DNA from: Mucor racemosus
Lineage: Eukaryota; Mucoromycota; Mucoromycetes; Mucorales; Mucoraceae
NCBI GenBank assembly: GCA_027405735.1
Contig: JAPEHQ010000003.1
Coordinates: forward strand, 744,001-808,000
Length of the DNA stretch: 64,000 bases
Direction of reading: 5' to 3'
Below, piece after piece: positions 1 through 12,821 of this stretch. Each line of letters begins with the position of its first letter. Within the stretch, counting starts at the first letter, position 1. Below the pieces are notes generated by a model. The model saw only the letters and a program-made list of their open reading frames with translations, was not told the DNA's origin and ran no database searches. The position numbers and the translations under genes are program-made.

Positions 1-978
1 TCCTGCAATTCGTGTTGAATTCTTGCTTCTATGCTTTTATTAATTTTGTAATGATACTCTCAGCTATTTTTCACATTGTCAAGGCCAATTGACATAAGAA
101 TAGTTTCAATTTGAGGCTAATATTATGTAATGATGTTTTATAGCATAAATAACCAAATATACAATATTAAATGGGTCTAGCATGAGCTTTATAATGATTA
201 ACTTTGAGTTGATTAGCCTGAAAATTGTAATTTACATGACTATAAAGAAATATCTCGTCCTCTGTATCTATTAGTATGCTTATCCGAATTAGAACATATT
301 TTTATATGGCTATTTGCAAATTATTCAAGTGAAACATTTATTTATAAAAGACACAATTTTTCTAAAAAGGCAGAAAATTACATGAGCAAGCACAATTTCC
401 CAAAAACAAAAAACTAAATAATATTTTAGATATGCCATACAATGCATATTTATTTTTATAACGCATCTACGTCTCTTTATGGAGCCATGAAAATCCTTTA
501 AAGAGAAATTTATTAAAAAGCTGACAAAACAGATTGAAATGTTACGTACTTTATTATATTCATGAGAGCTTCAATATTCATGTCTAGATAAGATTATTTG
601 CATAACATCTTTTACAAATGGACCTTTCTTTGAAACGCTTGTGTTACTTTTAAGAAGCAAGCTCTTATTCGCTTCCAAGAGCATAAAATTTAAAAGTATT
701 TAAGCTTCTATACATGACTTTTTACCCGTAAAACAAGAATTATTTTCTATGTCACATATAGTTTTATTGCATGAAATGTTCAATGATAAACTCAGGAGAA
801 TCTTAACCTATCAGTCAGCGCCTAATTACTGAAAAGCACGCTCGATTTATACCAAGCATTGTTACAATTGCCCATTGATTTGAACAGCCGCGAGACAAAA
901 TTTTGACAAAATCCAATCTCGAGAAAAAAAAACTTTCCTTATTACTTTCTTGCTATATTATTACATAAACAAAATACT
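1..978. other. AT-rich non-coding stretch upstream of allantoicase
   Basis: No coding region, RNA gene or clear repeat is recognisable in either strand. The last 150 bases presumably hold the promoter and 5' leader of the allantoicase gene that begins at 979; an A-rich run precedes the ATG. Confidence 0.5.
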
Positions 979-2470
979 ATGGGAAATATAATCAGTATTC
1001 CAAAACATCAACGTCTCAAAGCCACAAAACTCGAAGAAACAGGATTTGAGAGCTTTACAGAAGTGTCATCTAGTATTCGTGGTGGCTGTATTGAGGTCGT
1101 TACTGACGAATCTTGTGGAGAAGCATCGAATTTATTGAAACCCGCAAAAGCTATAAGATTATTAAATTTAAATGATTTGAGTGAGTGAATGAATTATATA
1201 CAAAACTATTATTGTTAATTTATACTTTTCAGGTGATTATACTGATGGTTGGCTCACCAAAAGACACGAATTAGTTGCAAGGTAATTTGCATGATATACC
1301 ACATTTTTTACGTTGTAGTGTCATTGACATCTATACAATTTTGACAGCGTGACCATTACTTTATGCAATGAGAGTAAGATCGCTGGATTTGACATTGATA
1401 CAACTGGATATACGGATAGTAGTCCATCTATAGCAAATGTTGAAGGATATCATTCTTCTAGTTTAACCGTAAGCTAATTTATCATATTGAAAAAAAAAAA
1501 AGACGTTGCTTGAGATTAATCAAGGCCTTAATATAGTGGCAAGTAATCTTACCTGAATCTAGAATCAATGCCGACAGCCATAACTTCTTTGAGATCAAGG
1601 ATTCTGATGTATACTCTAGTGTGAGATTAACTGTAGCCCCTGGTGGTGGTGTGGTAAGCATTTTGATTTCTTGATTTATGCATTACAATACTAAACTCCA
1701 ATTTATTTATTTTGACAGGCTCGTTTTCGAGTTTATGGCGAAATTTCTCCTGATTGGTCAAATAAGACAAAAGATTACAATTTGGCATCTGCCAACTTGG
1801 GAGCTCGTATTGTCCGTTGGACAGACCAACGTAATGCAAATAAACCCAATATATTATTAGATGATGGAACTAAAATGTAAGCTTTTCTTTTTAATATTTC
1901 ATAATTTCAACTAAACCAACAATTTCAAATAGGGCTGATGGCTGGTTGACTCCTCGTTCACGTCTTGAAAAGGAAAGAAACGATTTCGTTCTTATCCAAT
2001 TGGCTACAACTGGCATTATCGAATCAATCACCATTGATACAACTGGATTTGAGCACAACTCGCCTCAAAATGTATTTATTCAGGGTTGCTACAGTGGAGA
2101 TGTTGATCCTCATTATGATTCATTTGCTTCTTGGGTTTGTTTAGTACCTCAAAGCCCTGTATTACCTGGTGGTGAAACTACGTTTTATTTTAATGTAAAA
2201 GATCCAATTACTCATATTCGTTTGCATTTGATTCCTGATGGTGGAATTCAACAAATTAAAGTTATTGGTAAACCCGCTAAAAAAGAGACCAAACAAACAT
2301 TATTGATTGAACAAGCATCCGAAGAAGATGGTTTTGTTGAAGTGATGTTGCAACAAGAAGAAGAGGAAGCCATTGTGTCCATGTTGGAGGAACAACTGAA
2401 CAGTAGATCAGCAGTTGAGCAATTGAATGTCGTAGACCATTTAAGCAAAAGAATTCGAAAGAATGAGTAA
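979..2470 (+). CDS. Allantoicase (allantoate amidinohydrolase)
   Basis: Hydrolyses allantoate to ureidoglycolate and urea in purine catabolism (EC 3.5.3.4 by family). I join six exons: 979-1180, 1233-1281, 1348-1468, 1537-1653, 1719-1876 and 1933-2470, giving 394 residues, within the usual size for the family. The protein has the two tandem allantoicase repeats. The first carries DGWLTKRHE followed by FDIDTTGYTDSSP; the second carries DGWLTPRSR followed by ITIDTTGFEHNSP. Each repeat ends with a conserved V-L-rich strand followed by RLTVAPGGG or RLHLIPDGG. All junctions use GT-AG and keep frame. The C-terminal 50 residues are acidic and glutamine-rich, beyond the conserved fold. The start is the first ATG in frame; no targeting peptide is obvious. 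Family assignment is by recognition of these motifs and is strong. Confidence 0.9.
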
Positions 2471-3215
2471 AAATATGAATGTACAGAACATAATGTCTAT
2501 TTTTATCTCTTTTTCACTGTTAAGCCCCCCAAAATACCTATTACAGTTATTATTTAATACTATTATTACAGTTATTTCTTTCCTCATTACTTCAGTATTG
2601 TATAGTAGCACATTCTAAATACTGAAAAAATCCGCCGTCAGTAAAAAAAAAAAAAAAAAAAAAAAAACATTCACATTTCCCGTCTATAAAGGTTTATTCA
2701 AGGTCGTTTGGAGCAATTAAAGGTTTTTAAAAGTTTGTGCAGCGTTATTTAGCATCTCAAATTGATGTCAATATTTTTTGTTTGACAAAAATGTACGATT
2801 AGATCATCATTCATAAGCTTACATGCTGGTGGTACCTTCAGAACGACGTTTCATTTTTCCTTGTTTTTGTCTAAATTATTATTTTAATTAATATTAAACT
2901 AATCCAAAATGACTCATTGTGCCATTAGGGGAAAGTGCATAGCAATAGCAACTGATTGAATTCAAACATTAAACATTGTAATGGGATACAGTAGGCTACA
3001 ATGTAACAAGCAAAAATACATCATGGCACACTATTCAATTAACTGTCCGCTACGTGTAGTAGCAACAAAAATCATTTAATTTGTTTACTGATCACTGAAT
3101 CATCAACTCTTTTTCTTTCTTTCTTTCTTTCTTTCCTTCCTTCCTTCTTTTACCACACTCTTTTCTTTGCTATTTCTTTTTACTCAATTCTTGTAGTTTT
3201 ATATAAAATCTTCAA
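2471..3215. other. Intergenic: poly(A) tract and TTTC-rich promoter
   Basis: Contains a 25-base pure A run at 2643-2667 after the allantoicase 3' end and a pyrimidine-rich TTTC/TTCC microsatellite at about 3111-3151, roughly 65 bases before the next ATG. Pyrimidine tracts of this kind are common in fungal core promoters. No gene seen. Confidence 0.5.
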
Positions 3216-6200
3216 ATGCCAAATAGTTCTGCGCCCGCTTCTCGAGTAGCAGATTATTTCTTTGTAGCAGGACTTCATGATAATCATTTAATACCAACTT
3301 TTGAATCTGCAAAGAAACATCAAAGAACAGGTGATAATGACGTATCTTACTATCAACAGCAGGAGCAGGCAGTTTCAGGTAAACCGACAATGTCAGAAAC
3401 TTCTCCACCATTAGACACCATGGAATCCAATTTGCGACCTGTTGGTAATCGCCGTCGTTGTCATACAGTTGCCGAGCCACCAATGTTACGTTCCACGTTA
3501 TCGGAAGCAGCTACTTCCGCTTCCTTGTTGGGTGTATTGGACCATGTCCAAAATGTCATTGATAATTTCGATAAAGAGAGAGATACTGCCCGAGATAATG
3601 TCATTGCTGTACAAGCTCCATATACGGAGAAATACAAGCGAAGTGACAGTGACAAGACGGTTACATTGAACAATAATCATAGATCGAGCATTTATTCAAT
3701 AGATGAGGCTACACGACGAATGTCCATTAGGGATTCAAATACATCTACATCTACATCAACTAGAAAATGGAGAAGTCCATCTGATCCAAAAAGTAAGTCG
3801 GATTTTCTGTTTTTATATTTGTTCAAAAAAAAAAAAACTAAAATCAAAATCGAAAAAAGTTGATAAAGCAAAGAGATTATCTACAGTCTCGATGAAAAAG
3901 TCAACATCTTCAGAAACTGTACCCGCTATCCCCTTAGAACCAGAAGTAGTGCCGAATATTTTCGATCTTAAATATACGCCCACTGTTCTGATGCGATATC
4001 CAAAAATAAACTATTCGCTTGATATACCTTTTCCTGCTTATGCAGCCATGGTAAGACAAGAAAGCTTAAAAAAGATAATTAGCAGTAGAGATTGATCCCA
4101 ATATTGATAGTTTTGCTTTCCAAGAGATATATCTTTGTATTGTGGAGATATACCACCGCCTCCAGAGCAATGCCATTCTTTTGTAAAGTTACCGCATATA
4201 TTCTACTTTTTATATAAATCAATTAACTTGATTAAATCTAGACAATGACAGACGAAAATGGAGCTACAGTTTATGGTACATGTGTCGTATTTTACGAAAA
4301 ATTAACTGATAAACTAAAGGAACCAGTAAACAATGCAATCAAAGAATGGGTAAAGGCTAATATGGCGACAAGTACAGTAGAATATTCTCAACATTTGCAA
4401 GGAAAGATTGAACTCGAAAAACTACAACTAGAAAAAGCAAAGAAGGATCAAGCGCAGATGACCGTAGGATTATCAAAACAGGAAAAAGATAGACACTTGC
4501 TTGAAATTGAAGAGAGAATCAGAACCTGTCATGAAAATATTGGGCTTTATAAGGAATTGTTGGAACCTGTCAAAATGGGGGTTTGCACTGCAGATGATGT
4601 ATGGGTACCAAAGAGTATTGGTTTACTAGGAAAATTACCTTGGATGGATTTATTTAGTGATTGGATTCGTATACTGCTGGATAATATTGTAGGTGTAGGT
4701 GGCCATAGAAACAATGCAAAACCTACTATAGATATTGAAACAACTGTAATTAACTTGATTGAAGAAGTACCTTTACCACCTCCTGGTAGATTCGAAATTG
4801 GATTAACAATCAACAAAAGGCCATTATTCTTTTCCAGACCTCCTATTAACCAAGTGCCTATTTTAAAGAACGTGAGTGCCTTGCTGCTTTGCAGGTCTGT
4901 TATTTATGCATACTTACTATTATTATTATTAATAGTTTTCATTATTCCCTCTATTCCGTGCTTTATCACCTCATCTGATTCTTGCTGTATTAGAAGTAAG
5001 TTATGTACATCGCTTCTTTTGCAGATGATGGTTTATATTAAATTATTTTTCTATCAGACTTTATTAGCAGAAGGAAAAGTAGTATTTTTATCGAAATATT
5101 CAGGGATGCTTTCACTTGCATGCGAATCTTTTCGTTATTTGCTTTTTCCCTTTTATTGGCAGTTTGTGTTTATTCCGGTTTTACCAGAAAGATTATTGAC
5201 ATGTTTACAAGCTCCTGTACCATACATGATTGGATTTCAAGGAACAATGCTTGATTTGGAAGATCATGCTCCAGACGATGTTTGTATTGTAAATCTAGAT
5301 AGTAATAGTATGCACCAGAGTCAAAGATCAATGTCAATACCTGATAGACAAAGACGTAAACTTCAATCAGCACTTGAACAGTATGCTCCTTTACATACAA
5401 GATGCAAAATCCCTTATGGCATCCCTTTACCTATTCAGTGCACTTTTCCTAAAGGGAAAATGATCCTTAATTGTACTCGGTCCAAGGCTACTGATATTTT
5501 CATTAGTCCTGCAAAATCTAGGGATTCTGAAAGCTCAGATACTACTTCAGTTTGGTCTCACCCTGCATCCTTCATGTCCAAACCTTCTGGTTTTTGGTCA
5601 AGTAATGCAAGTACTCGAAGCTCCAATGAATCATCTACATCCATCAGTAACACTACTCCAACTAAATCCTCTTCTCCTATCCCACCAAAGCTTAATACAA
5701 ATGACCACACATTGCCTCAATATCCTGGCTCTGCTATGCTATCTACAAGCGCCGGCAATTATGCTTCTTCTTCTACAAGCTCATTGCATAGTCCTCCAAT
5801 GAGTCCAATTAGGCCTACTGCAAGTATTCAATCTATGCAATCAACTTCATCAAATCTCTCGAGATCTCCAAGTCAACGTGTATCCATGCCAGCTCCTATG
5901 ACAGCCGCCACTGTTACTCCATTAGATAAACAAAACTCTTATAGAAATGCCAATTATAGACGATCTGATCCTCCTCCAAAACCCGCAGAACAAGATGTAT
6001 GTTTGAAATTGATATAAATGTTTAATACCTTCTAATTTTATTATTATGATAGAACTCTTCAAAAACACGATCATTATCTAATTTCATGTCAAAACCAAAA
6101 GCTGTATTCCAGCAATTGGAACATACAGAGACTCGCAACAGCAATGTAGGAACATCTCCTCGAATTTCTGTAACCTACAATGATAATTTTGACCACGGCT

Positions 6201-7089
6201 ATCACAATCAGGTGCCCCGCCGTGTGAAGCATATCGAGGGTCATGTTATGGCTGAAATCTTTACTTCTGAACTTGCAAGATTCCAGGGATATCGTTGTGT
6301 TTGTGGCAAGCAAGTATCCGAGGAAGAAGAGGAAGCAAATCGAAAACCTCGCATGTTCATGTGCTGTCAAGGTAAAGTAATAAAATGTATTCTATACTCA
6401 AAAGACTAATCCATTGTAATTCGTTAGAATGTCATTTGGTAACTCATGATACTTGTACAGATCAGATTTTACATCCATGTTTACCTGCTTGTTTTGACGA
6501 ACAAAAAGTGCACGATGCATTCATCCGCATGTTTGCTTCACTTTTGTATAATTATCGAAATGGATTTGTGGATCATTTGGAATCAAGTTCAATTACGGCA
6601 AGCGATGCTAATGGGAATGCAAAGAAGGGTGTGTATTTCTCCAAAGAAAGATTTTTGAAACAATCTGACAAGGATACAAGAGTAATTATCAAATTGACAA
6701 TACAATGAGATTATAGTAGTTAATTGTGTCTATTTTTTAGCCTTTTCTGTCAAGCTTGAGCAATTCACAAATGTTTACACAATTCATTACTGATAGACTC
6801 TTGAAATCAAGTCAGGATCCTGAAATTTTGGTATTTGATGAATACATTAAGCTTAAATTAAATCGTTCCAAGCTCAAGTTTGTAAAGGAAGAAACACCAT
6901 TTTTGAATGTAAGGCAATATAGTTATTTTGTGGGCATTAACAGAGTTTATTAATATCATTTTATAGGATGAATCATTTAGAGTATCACAAATTATATGGG
7001 CAACCCCTCCACCTGACGTAAAGGTTATTAATCAAGGTGATTGCAAGAGATTCCCAACAAATCTTCATTTCTTGTCGCATTCTACCTAA
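3216..7089 (+). CDS. DENN-domain protein, putative Rab GEF
   Basis: Ten exons: 3216-3792, 3860-4050, 4111-4182, 4242-4871, 4936-4995, 5058-5996, 6053-6371, 6428-6681, 6741-6908, 6967-7089; total 1110 residues. DENN proteins act as guanine-nucleotide exchange factors for Rab GTPases in membrane traffic. Residues 1-200 are polar and probably disordered. The uDENN follows (FDLKYTPTVLMRYP, then FCFPRDI and GDIPPPPEQCHSF across two introns). The core DENN lies at about 480-580 (FSLFPLFRALSPHLIL, LLAEGKVVFLSKYSGML, RYLLFPFYWQFVFIP, LQAPVPYMIGFQG). A Ser/Thr/Pro-rich linker follows at about 640-820. Then comes a Cys/His-rich block (RCVCGK, MCCQECHLVTHDTC, HPCLPACF) that looks like an inserted zinc-binding module, and finally a dDENN-like end (PFLSSLSNSQMFTQFI, DPEILVFDEYI). 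Exons 3 and 5 are only 72 and 60 bases. The Rab target cannot be read from sequence. Confidence 0.88.
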
Positions 7090-7536
7090 AATATCATCTC
7101 CTGTCTCTTTTCATCATTGTACATTTTCATTCTCTGTATTAGTTTTTTATATTTCATCTTATATATTACATCTTAATTTTTATACACACAATTACAACTA
7201 TATTTAATACATACATAATTTAGTAATCTTATTACTGAAAAAGTTCAAATAAAAAGGCTTCAAATCGAAATTAGAGACATTTTTCTTGATTCATTCAAAA
7301 CAAAAGTAAATGTGTTCTTGCAATAATTGACATCACATCGATTTATCATAAAACCGAAATCAGTAAAACACTATCTGTGCCCTGAATTTGGCCACTTGAT
7401 TACAATGAATCCAAGATAGTGGTCAATCATCAAGGCTTGAACGCATATAAAGCTTGTTCCAAACAACCTTTTGTATCGTTTCTTTTTTCTTTTTACTTTT
7501 CTCATTCAAAAGTCAAAAAACGAATATAGTGTAATT
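7090..7536. promoter_or_regulatory. Intergenic with TATA-like element before the HNH gene
   Basis: No gene seen. The sequence GCATATAAAGC near 7443-7453 is a TATA-like element about 90 bases upstream of the ATG at 7537, a plausible core promoter. The first 200 bases are AT-rich 3' untranslated/terminator sequence of the DENN gene. Confidence 0.35.
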
Positions 7537-8699
7537 ATGTTGATACTCTTGATCAAGCAAATATTCCCCTGTTTCTTGCCACCGAATGTTGATAGAGATT
7601 ATGAAGAACCGGTGCCTACTATCATCGAAATAGTGACGTCCATTGATAAAGCTACTCCATCAAGAGCATGTATCGATATGGTGGCTACAACTGAAAGAAG
7701 ATCCGAAGAGGTAGAAATTACAGTTGAAAGAGAAAATGTGAATACACTGATTTCAATCGAAAAATTATGCAAAGATGTTGCAATTGAAGAACAGTCGGGG
7801 AAAGAGCTAGCTATTCCACCTACTAAGAGTATTGATTTCCTTCATGATATAACACAATACCATAACGAAGATCTTAATCGCTGTAAAGGATGTAACCGAA
7901 TATTCAGCTCTGATTTCAAACGTTTAACTTTCCAAAGCTCAAATAATCCACGTCTATGTATTGGTTGTAAAAGGTATAAATTATGAAAGCGTCTTCAATT
8001 GATAAATATGTTCAGAATATAACATGAATTTTCAATGATAACTATCTTAGTTTGCTTGGCTCAACCAGTACATTTGATGCAGCACATCGATTCAATCATT
8101 ATAACAAGAACGGAACTATCGATATTAGTCATGAGGCTAATTTCATGCAATATCTTCATCAGCACAAAACCCATAATCACCCAGTGTTGTCTACAGGTTT
8201 ATTGTATCATCTCCCTTTATCAACTAACTATTATTTAAAGCAACAAAGTAGAGGAGGTCATGCAAAATTTGCTTATCATATTTCATATCCTGGAGAAAAT
8301 AAGGTTTCTCATTTTACTACTTGCTTAGGCTGCCAGAACTTTGTTGAGACCCGAAGAAGAACATTGGCTAAAGCAACTGATTTTGCTCGTACCAAAGGAA
8401 GTCGTAGAGTAAGTGGATATGTTGCATCAGTTGACGAATTATTTGACTTAATGGTAAAGGCCAATTCAACATGTGCTCTTAGTGGTGCTAAGGGTATCTG
8501 GATCACAACTCCTGGCTATCCTAATTATACGTCATTCATATTGTCCTTGGATCATAAGGTACCAATGTCGAAGGGAGGAGGCTCCAATGTTGGTAATTTA
8601 CAAGCATCTCTCCAATGTTTTAATAATATCAAAGGAAGCCATAGTTCTAAAGAGTTTCAAGACTGGTTAAACGCATTTAGACGACAACAAGGCTATTAA
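7537..8699 (+). CDS. HNH-type putative nuclease with two CxxC zinc motifs
   Basis: Two exons, 7537-7973 and 8051-8699, 361 residues; the 77-base intron is GT-AG and the join restores frame (CIGCKS then LLGSTSTF). The N-terminal 110 residues are acidic and unrecognised. A CKGC...CIGC pair (about residues 116 and 141) suggests a zinc ribbon; a third pair is CLGCQNF. The C-terminus reads CALSG, then LSLDHKVPMSKGGGSNVGN, then CFNNIKG, matching the HNH/McrA-like fold, in which the DH and the later N residues lie at the active site. Such domains usually cut DNA, but I recognise no named family member. No transposon features flank it, and the intron and base composition match neighbouring host genes, so it looks like a resident fungal gene, perhaps domesticated. 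An in-frame TTG at 7471 is not used here; ATG 7537 is the first in frame. Function unknown. Confidence 0.7.
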
Positions 8700-8965
8700 T
8701 TCAACTTTTTTCATTACAATAAATGGTTATATCAAAACCTATGTAGTAATGCTTAAAGCTAACAATTACAAATTATTCTATATTCTCTGCACAGCAATAT
8801 ATAAACGTATGAATTAATAGTATGCACATCTTAGGGTAAATGCATATTTACCAATCTCCCTTCGCATTGATTAAGACTGATGTATCATTCTCAAACCGGA
8901 TGTCAAATCCAAAAAGTAAACAATAGATCCGAAACCGAAAATTACTTGATTGAACATCAACTGAA

Positions 8966-9040
8966 CCATGCTTCCAAAAGCATGGTATAGAGGCATGGTA
9001 TTTCAGTGTGATATTCCAACATGGTATTCCAGCATGACAC
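8966..9040. repeat. Hairpin followed by short CATGGTAT repeats
   Basis: An 8-bp perfect inverted repeat, CCATGCTT...AAGCATGG with a 4-base loop, spans 8966-8985. The motif GCATGGTAT or ACATGGTAT then recurs three times within 50 bases, partly followed by TTCCAG or TTTCAG. Significance unknown. Confidence 0.5.
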
Positions 9041-10349
9041 GTTAATATTAAATAATATCTAAACTACCTTATCAGATCAATATTCCCTCAAACCAAATAA
9101 TATATAAACTCTATTAACTTTATTCCAATAAACGACATCTCTTTACTTGATTAAATTTCTAGTTTAATTGACATTCATATATTCTGATAAGTCAAATACA
9201 TGTTTTTTTGAAGTACAAAAAGAACTTTTCAGCATGATTCAATTAATAAAGCACTATATACCTCAGAATTCTGTAATTTTTTTTATGCCTCTACTAATAG
9301 CTCCTGTTAATTACAATTTATAAGGTCTACTAAGTATTTACTGGTATGATATACTTTTTGTATTTCGAGTTATAGATACAATCAACTAAAAATGTATGCA
9401 TAAAGAGGGCGTTCACTTATTAATTTCGACAGTTATCATTGTCCTATACGCTGATTTTGGCTGGTTCAGCACAATTTCAAATTTGAAGCGGTCTGCTAAA
9501 CCACGAACCATACTCAAAAAAAGGATGCCTTTTATTCCTATGAATTAACCAGTAAGCAAATGGATTGCTACAATTTTAATTCTGAATACTATCAAAAGTA
9601 TAGCATATAATTTGAAATTTTCAGTCAAATTGGATCAATATTTATTGATTAAAAAAGCTCTTCCAGTCGCTTTTTTTTAAGCAAAGGAAGAGACATTTTC
9701 TTTAAAACCTCGTACTAAACTCCTTCCAAAACAGCCGTTAGCTAATGAGATCAAGGCATATTATTTATTTATATATTTAATTTCGAACCATTATTTGATT
9801 TTGGGAAAATCTTCAAAAAATATCTGGAATAATCCATACAAAATAGTTTAAAAAATGCACGTTTTCATTTCTCCATTTTTACAGCAACTCAGGGGAGGCT
9901 GATGCTTTACAATTTTGTGGGTCAACATTAAACTTACCTAATATTACAACGTGAGTTTATTTGAATCCATATTGGACGAGAACTAGTGAACTTGCTGACC
10001 TTAGTAGGTGTAAATGGCAGGTAACCAACGTGCTGTTCAAACTTAATTACCAAATGCACAATGGTCCATGGGTGCTGATATCTGAAATACTTGTAATATT
10101 TATTTATATCAATATCCATATATTGTGGCAGCGTACTTGGATGACCTGTATTCATAAAGCTCGTATTTTTAATTGTTTGTACTGTAATAAAAGTGCACAG
10201 TCAGCTATAAGAGCACTTTGGTAATATTTTTCTCAACACACAGTAGATCGTCAAAGTTGCCCTTTGACATCACTGTGTTCAAGATGTTTACCTACTCTCA
10301 TGTAATGTTGGGAGTTATTAGGATTAAAATTCGCTGATATAGGGTTTTT

Positions 10350-11660
10350 GTTGTCATATTTTACGGTTGTAAAAAGTAGATTTTAGATGATTTATGATAG
10401 TTTTCAAATGTTTTCGCCCAATATTGAGTCAAACTACGACATATCTTTAAATACAATGTACCTTCTCTCTATGGGCCATTGATATATGTCCGAAAATAAA
10501 ATGGTTTAAACCAGAATATAAGTGCACTGAATTATCATTGACCAAAAATTGGCCTCAAATTGATTATAAAATTAAATTCCAAAATTAAGGTATTAATTTT
10601 TTGTGGCCATAAGATAGGATCCAACTAAAAGTTACTCTGCATTTTTTGTTTTAGCAAAAAATACTGATTTTTCATCGAGATAATCAAAATAGTAGTTCAT
10701 ATCATATCTTAACCCTATAGTAACGGGGTTCAAAAAAAATTCTAAAAAAATGATGAAAAATGATTAAAAAAATAAAATAGTTTAATATCTCATGAACTGC
10801 AAAGTAAATTGACCTAACGTATTAAACAGTTTTTGTACAGTTTTAAATTCTTCATTCATCTAAATAAAAATCAAAAAAACATTCCACATTAAATTTTGCG
10901 TAAAATAGAATTGAAATTTTGGAGGTTTTTTAAAGATACACATCACTTTTTATAAGCTTATTTAAAATATAATAAACTAAAATGATGCGCAAAAACATTA
11001 TCTATCGATCGAGCTATTGTAAAATTTTCTAACTGCATTTTTCGTAGAGAAAGCGAGATTTTGTCCAATTTTTTTTCAGTTTCAGAATTTGGGATGAGGG
11101 TATATAAGGGAAAAATGGAAGCTAGAAATGAAGGTACCTTTTTGTACACATTTTTTAGGATATCTCCACGAAAAATCATTATTTTGAAAACTCTAAATTG
11201 GGTCCGAGAGAGCTTCACGAGCTTAATGATACGAATGCAAAAAAAATGTTGCTCAATTTAGCCACTATTCTGAAACCTACTATAGAAATATCCAAAAAAA
11301 ATGAAAAAAAAAAAAAAGTACTTAGAATTTTTTTATATTAAAATATATTAAAGAGCACTTTAAAACAAGTAAGTTTTATTATTAAAAAATGTTAGTATAG
11401 CTTAATTTTTTCTGAAGATATGAAGCTTCGAAGTTTTCAATCCATTAGCGGTGAAATATGCGTAAAAAATCTGAAACATTAGCACTGAAAAATTAATACC
11501 AACTGCAACAAATAGGATATTTCTAGACACTTATTTTTGAATTAAAGCTGAACATCTCAGGTACATTGTCATATAATTTTTTCTTGGTGTTATTTAGTGA
11601 AAACAAAAAGTAGAGCAGGGATGAAAAATGAGACCCAGTTTTCAAGGGAAAAGCAGTGAA
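10350..11660 (-). repeat. Dispersed repeat family A, copy 1 (longest)
   Basis: The reverse complement of this stretch matches 51680-52740 over its length and 48680-48985 at one end, with many substitutions and indels. Shared landmarks are GACTCAATATTGGG near one end, TTTCGTGGAGATAT in the middle (as its complement here), and TTCATCCCTGCTCTAC at the other end. A conserved peptide-like stretch (EARNEG, ISPRK) appears in one frame of each copy, but stops break every copy. Probably an old transposable element or its non-autonomous derivative. Confidence 0.75.
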
Positions 11661-12821
11661 TTTTACGTGTTTTTGAGTCTTTCGTGCGATGCAAAATGAA
11701 TTAAGGAATAGACAGCATCATGCAGCCAATTCATATCTATTTTGCAGTGTCTAAAGTATATCCTAAAAAGTGTTTAGTATGAGTTTAGTTACAGAGAAGA
11801 AAACACGCTCTGGTTTGTAAGATTGAAAACTATGAGAGTAGTTTGCTCGAGTAGGGAACCACAAACAATCTTAAATCATTTTCACTTACAAAGAAGCATA
11901 ATCTTTCCAAAAGTATCAGTCATTAAAGTTTGTTAATTATAGAGTGTAACGGAACTAAATGAAGTTATAAAGTGAATATTTTTTATTATTGTAATTAGCA
12001 ATTAAAGATTATGGAGTATAATTGTTTAGCTTCTACTAAAAGAAAATAAGTTTTTGATACATGATTATCAGCACGAAATAATTAAGTTACAGTATATATT
12101 TTACCTAGCGTAGTGAATTTTACGATCTTTCACTATTTTACATGACAATTTGCAACATAACCTAGAAATAAAAAAAAATTGAAGGTTTCCCTAGGATGCT
12201 ACAATGTAGTACTGTAGAATTTATCACAAGTTGCACTTAGTCATAAATGATGTAAAATTCTTTGAAGACTGTGTTACTTGCTCCTATTAAAAAGTAGCTT
12301 TAAATGCAAGGTTATCCAAAAGTTATTGCTATTTTAAATTTGTCGAAAGATTTTCTATGCAAATGCTCAACAAAATAATTAAAATCAAGAAAAATAAAGG
12401 ATGCAAATCAATTTACCAAGAAATACATTCCATTATATCGTTTGTGAAGATTTAACCTCAAAATTGCAGCAATGCAGGTCTATGCCAGATATCTTTTAAT
12501 GTTGTATATAATGTATATAGTATATAAAGGTAATTTCAGGCCTCATGTTTACATGTTCATATCTGTTAATTCTAAGCATGTAGCGTATGATTTTAGGAAT
12601 ACACCATAATTTTCCTATTATGTGCCATGTATTACTGCTTCTTTGCTCGTATCATTCATGTATAAAACAGCAAAATTGCATTATATGAGCAATTCTGTAC
12701 TTCAAATTGTCTTGCCTGTATGCCATGATGAAAACGCGGTACATGGACTTTCAAATTTCTGTATTTTGAGGGCGACTTGTCGTGATTTTGATGCAAAACT
12801 GTCTCTTTATATATACCAAAA

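Larger units (their letters stand above)
8700..12821. other. 4.1-kb gene-free, repeat-bearing region
   Basis: No supportable coding region on either strand; open frames are short and unconserved. It contains a hairpin with tandem CATGGTAT motifs (8966-9040) and a long copy of dispersed repeat family A (about 10350-11660). The last 300 bases must include the promoter of the ATR-like gene; TATA-like runs occur near 12505-12530. Confidence 0.6.

Noticed and set aside
8473..8670. Overlapping second frame in the HNH gene exon 2
   Set aside because: The HNH frame carries the recognisable motif; the alternative frame has none.
9934..10224. Opposed 73- and 87-codon ORFs in the 8.7-12.8 kb gap
   Set aside because: No protein-like composition, no homology, no consistent splice partners; consistent with chance frames.
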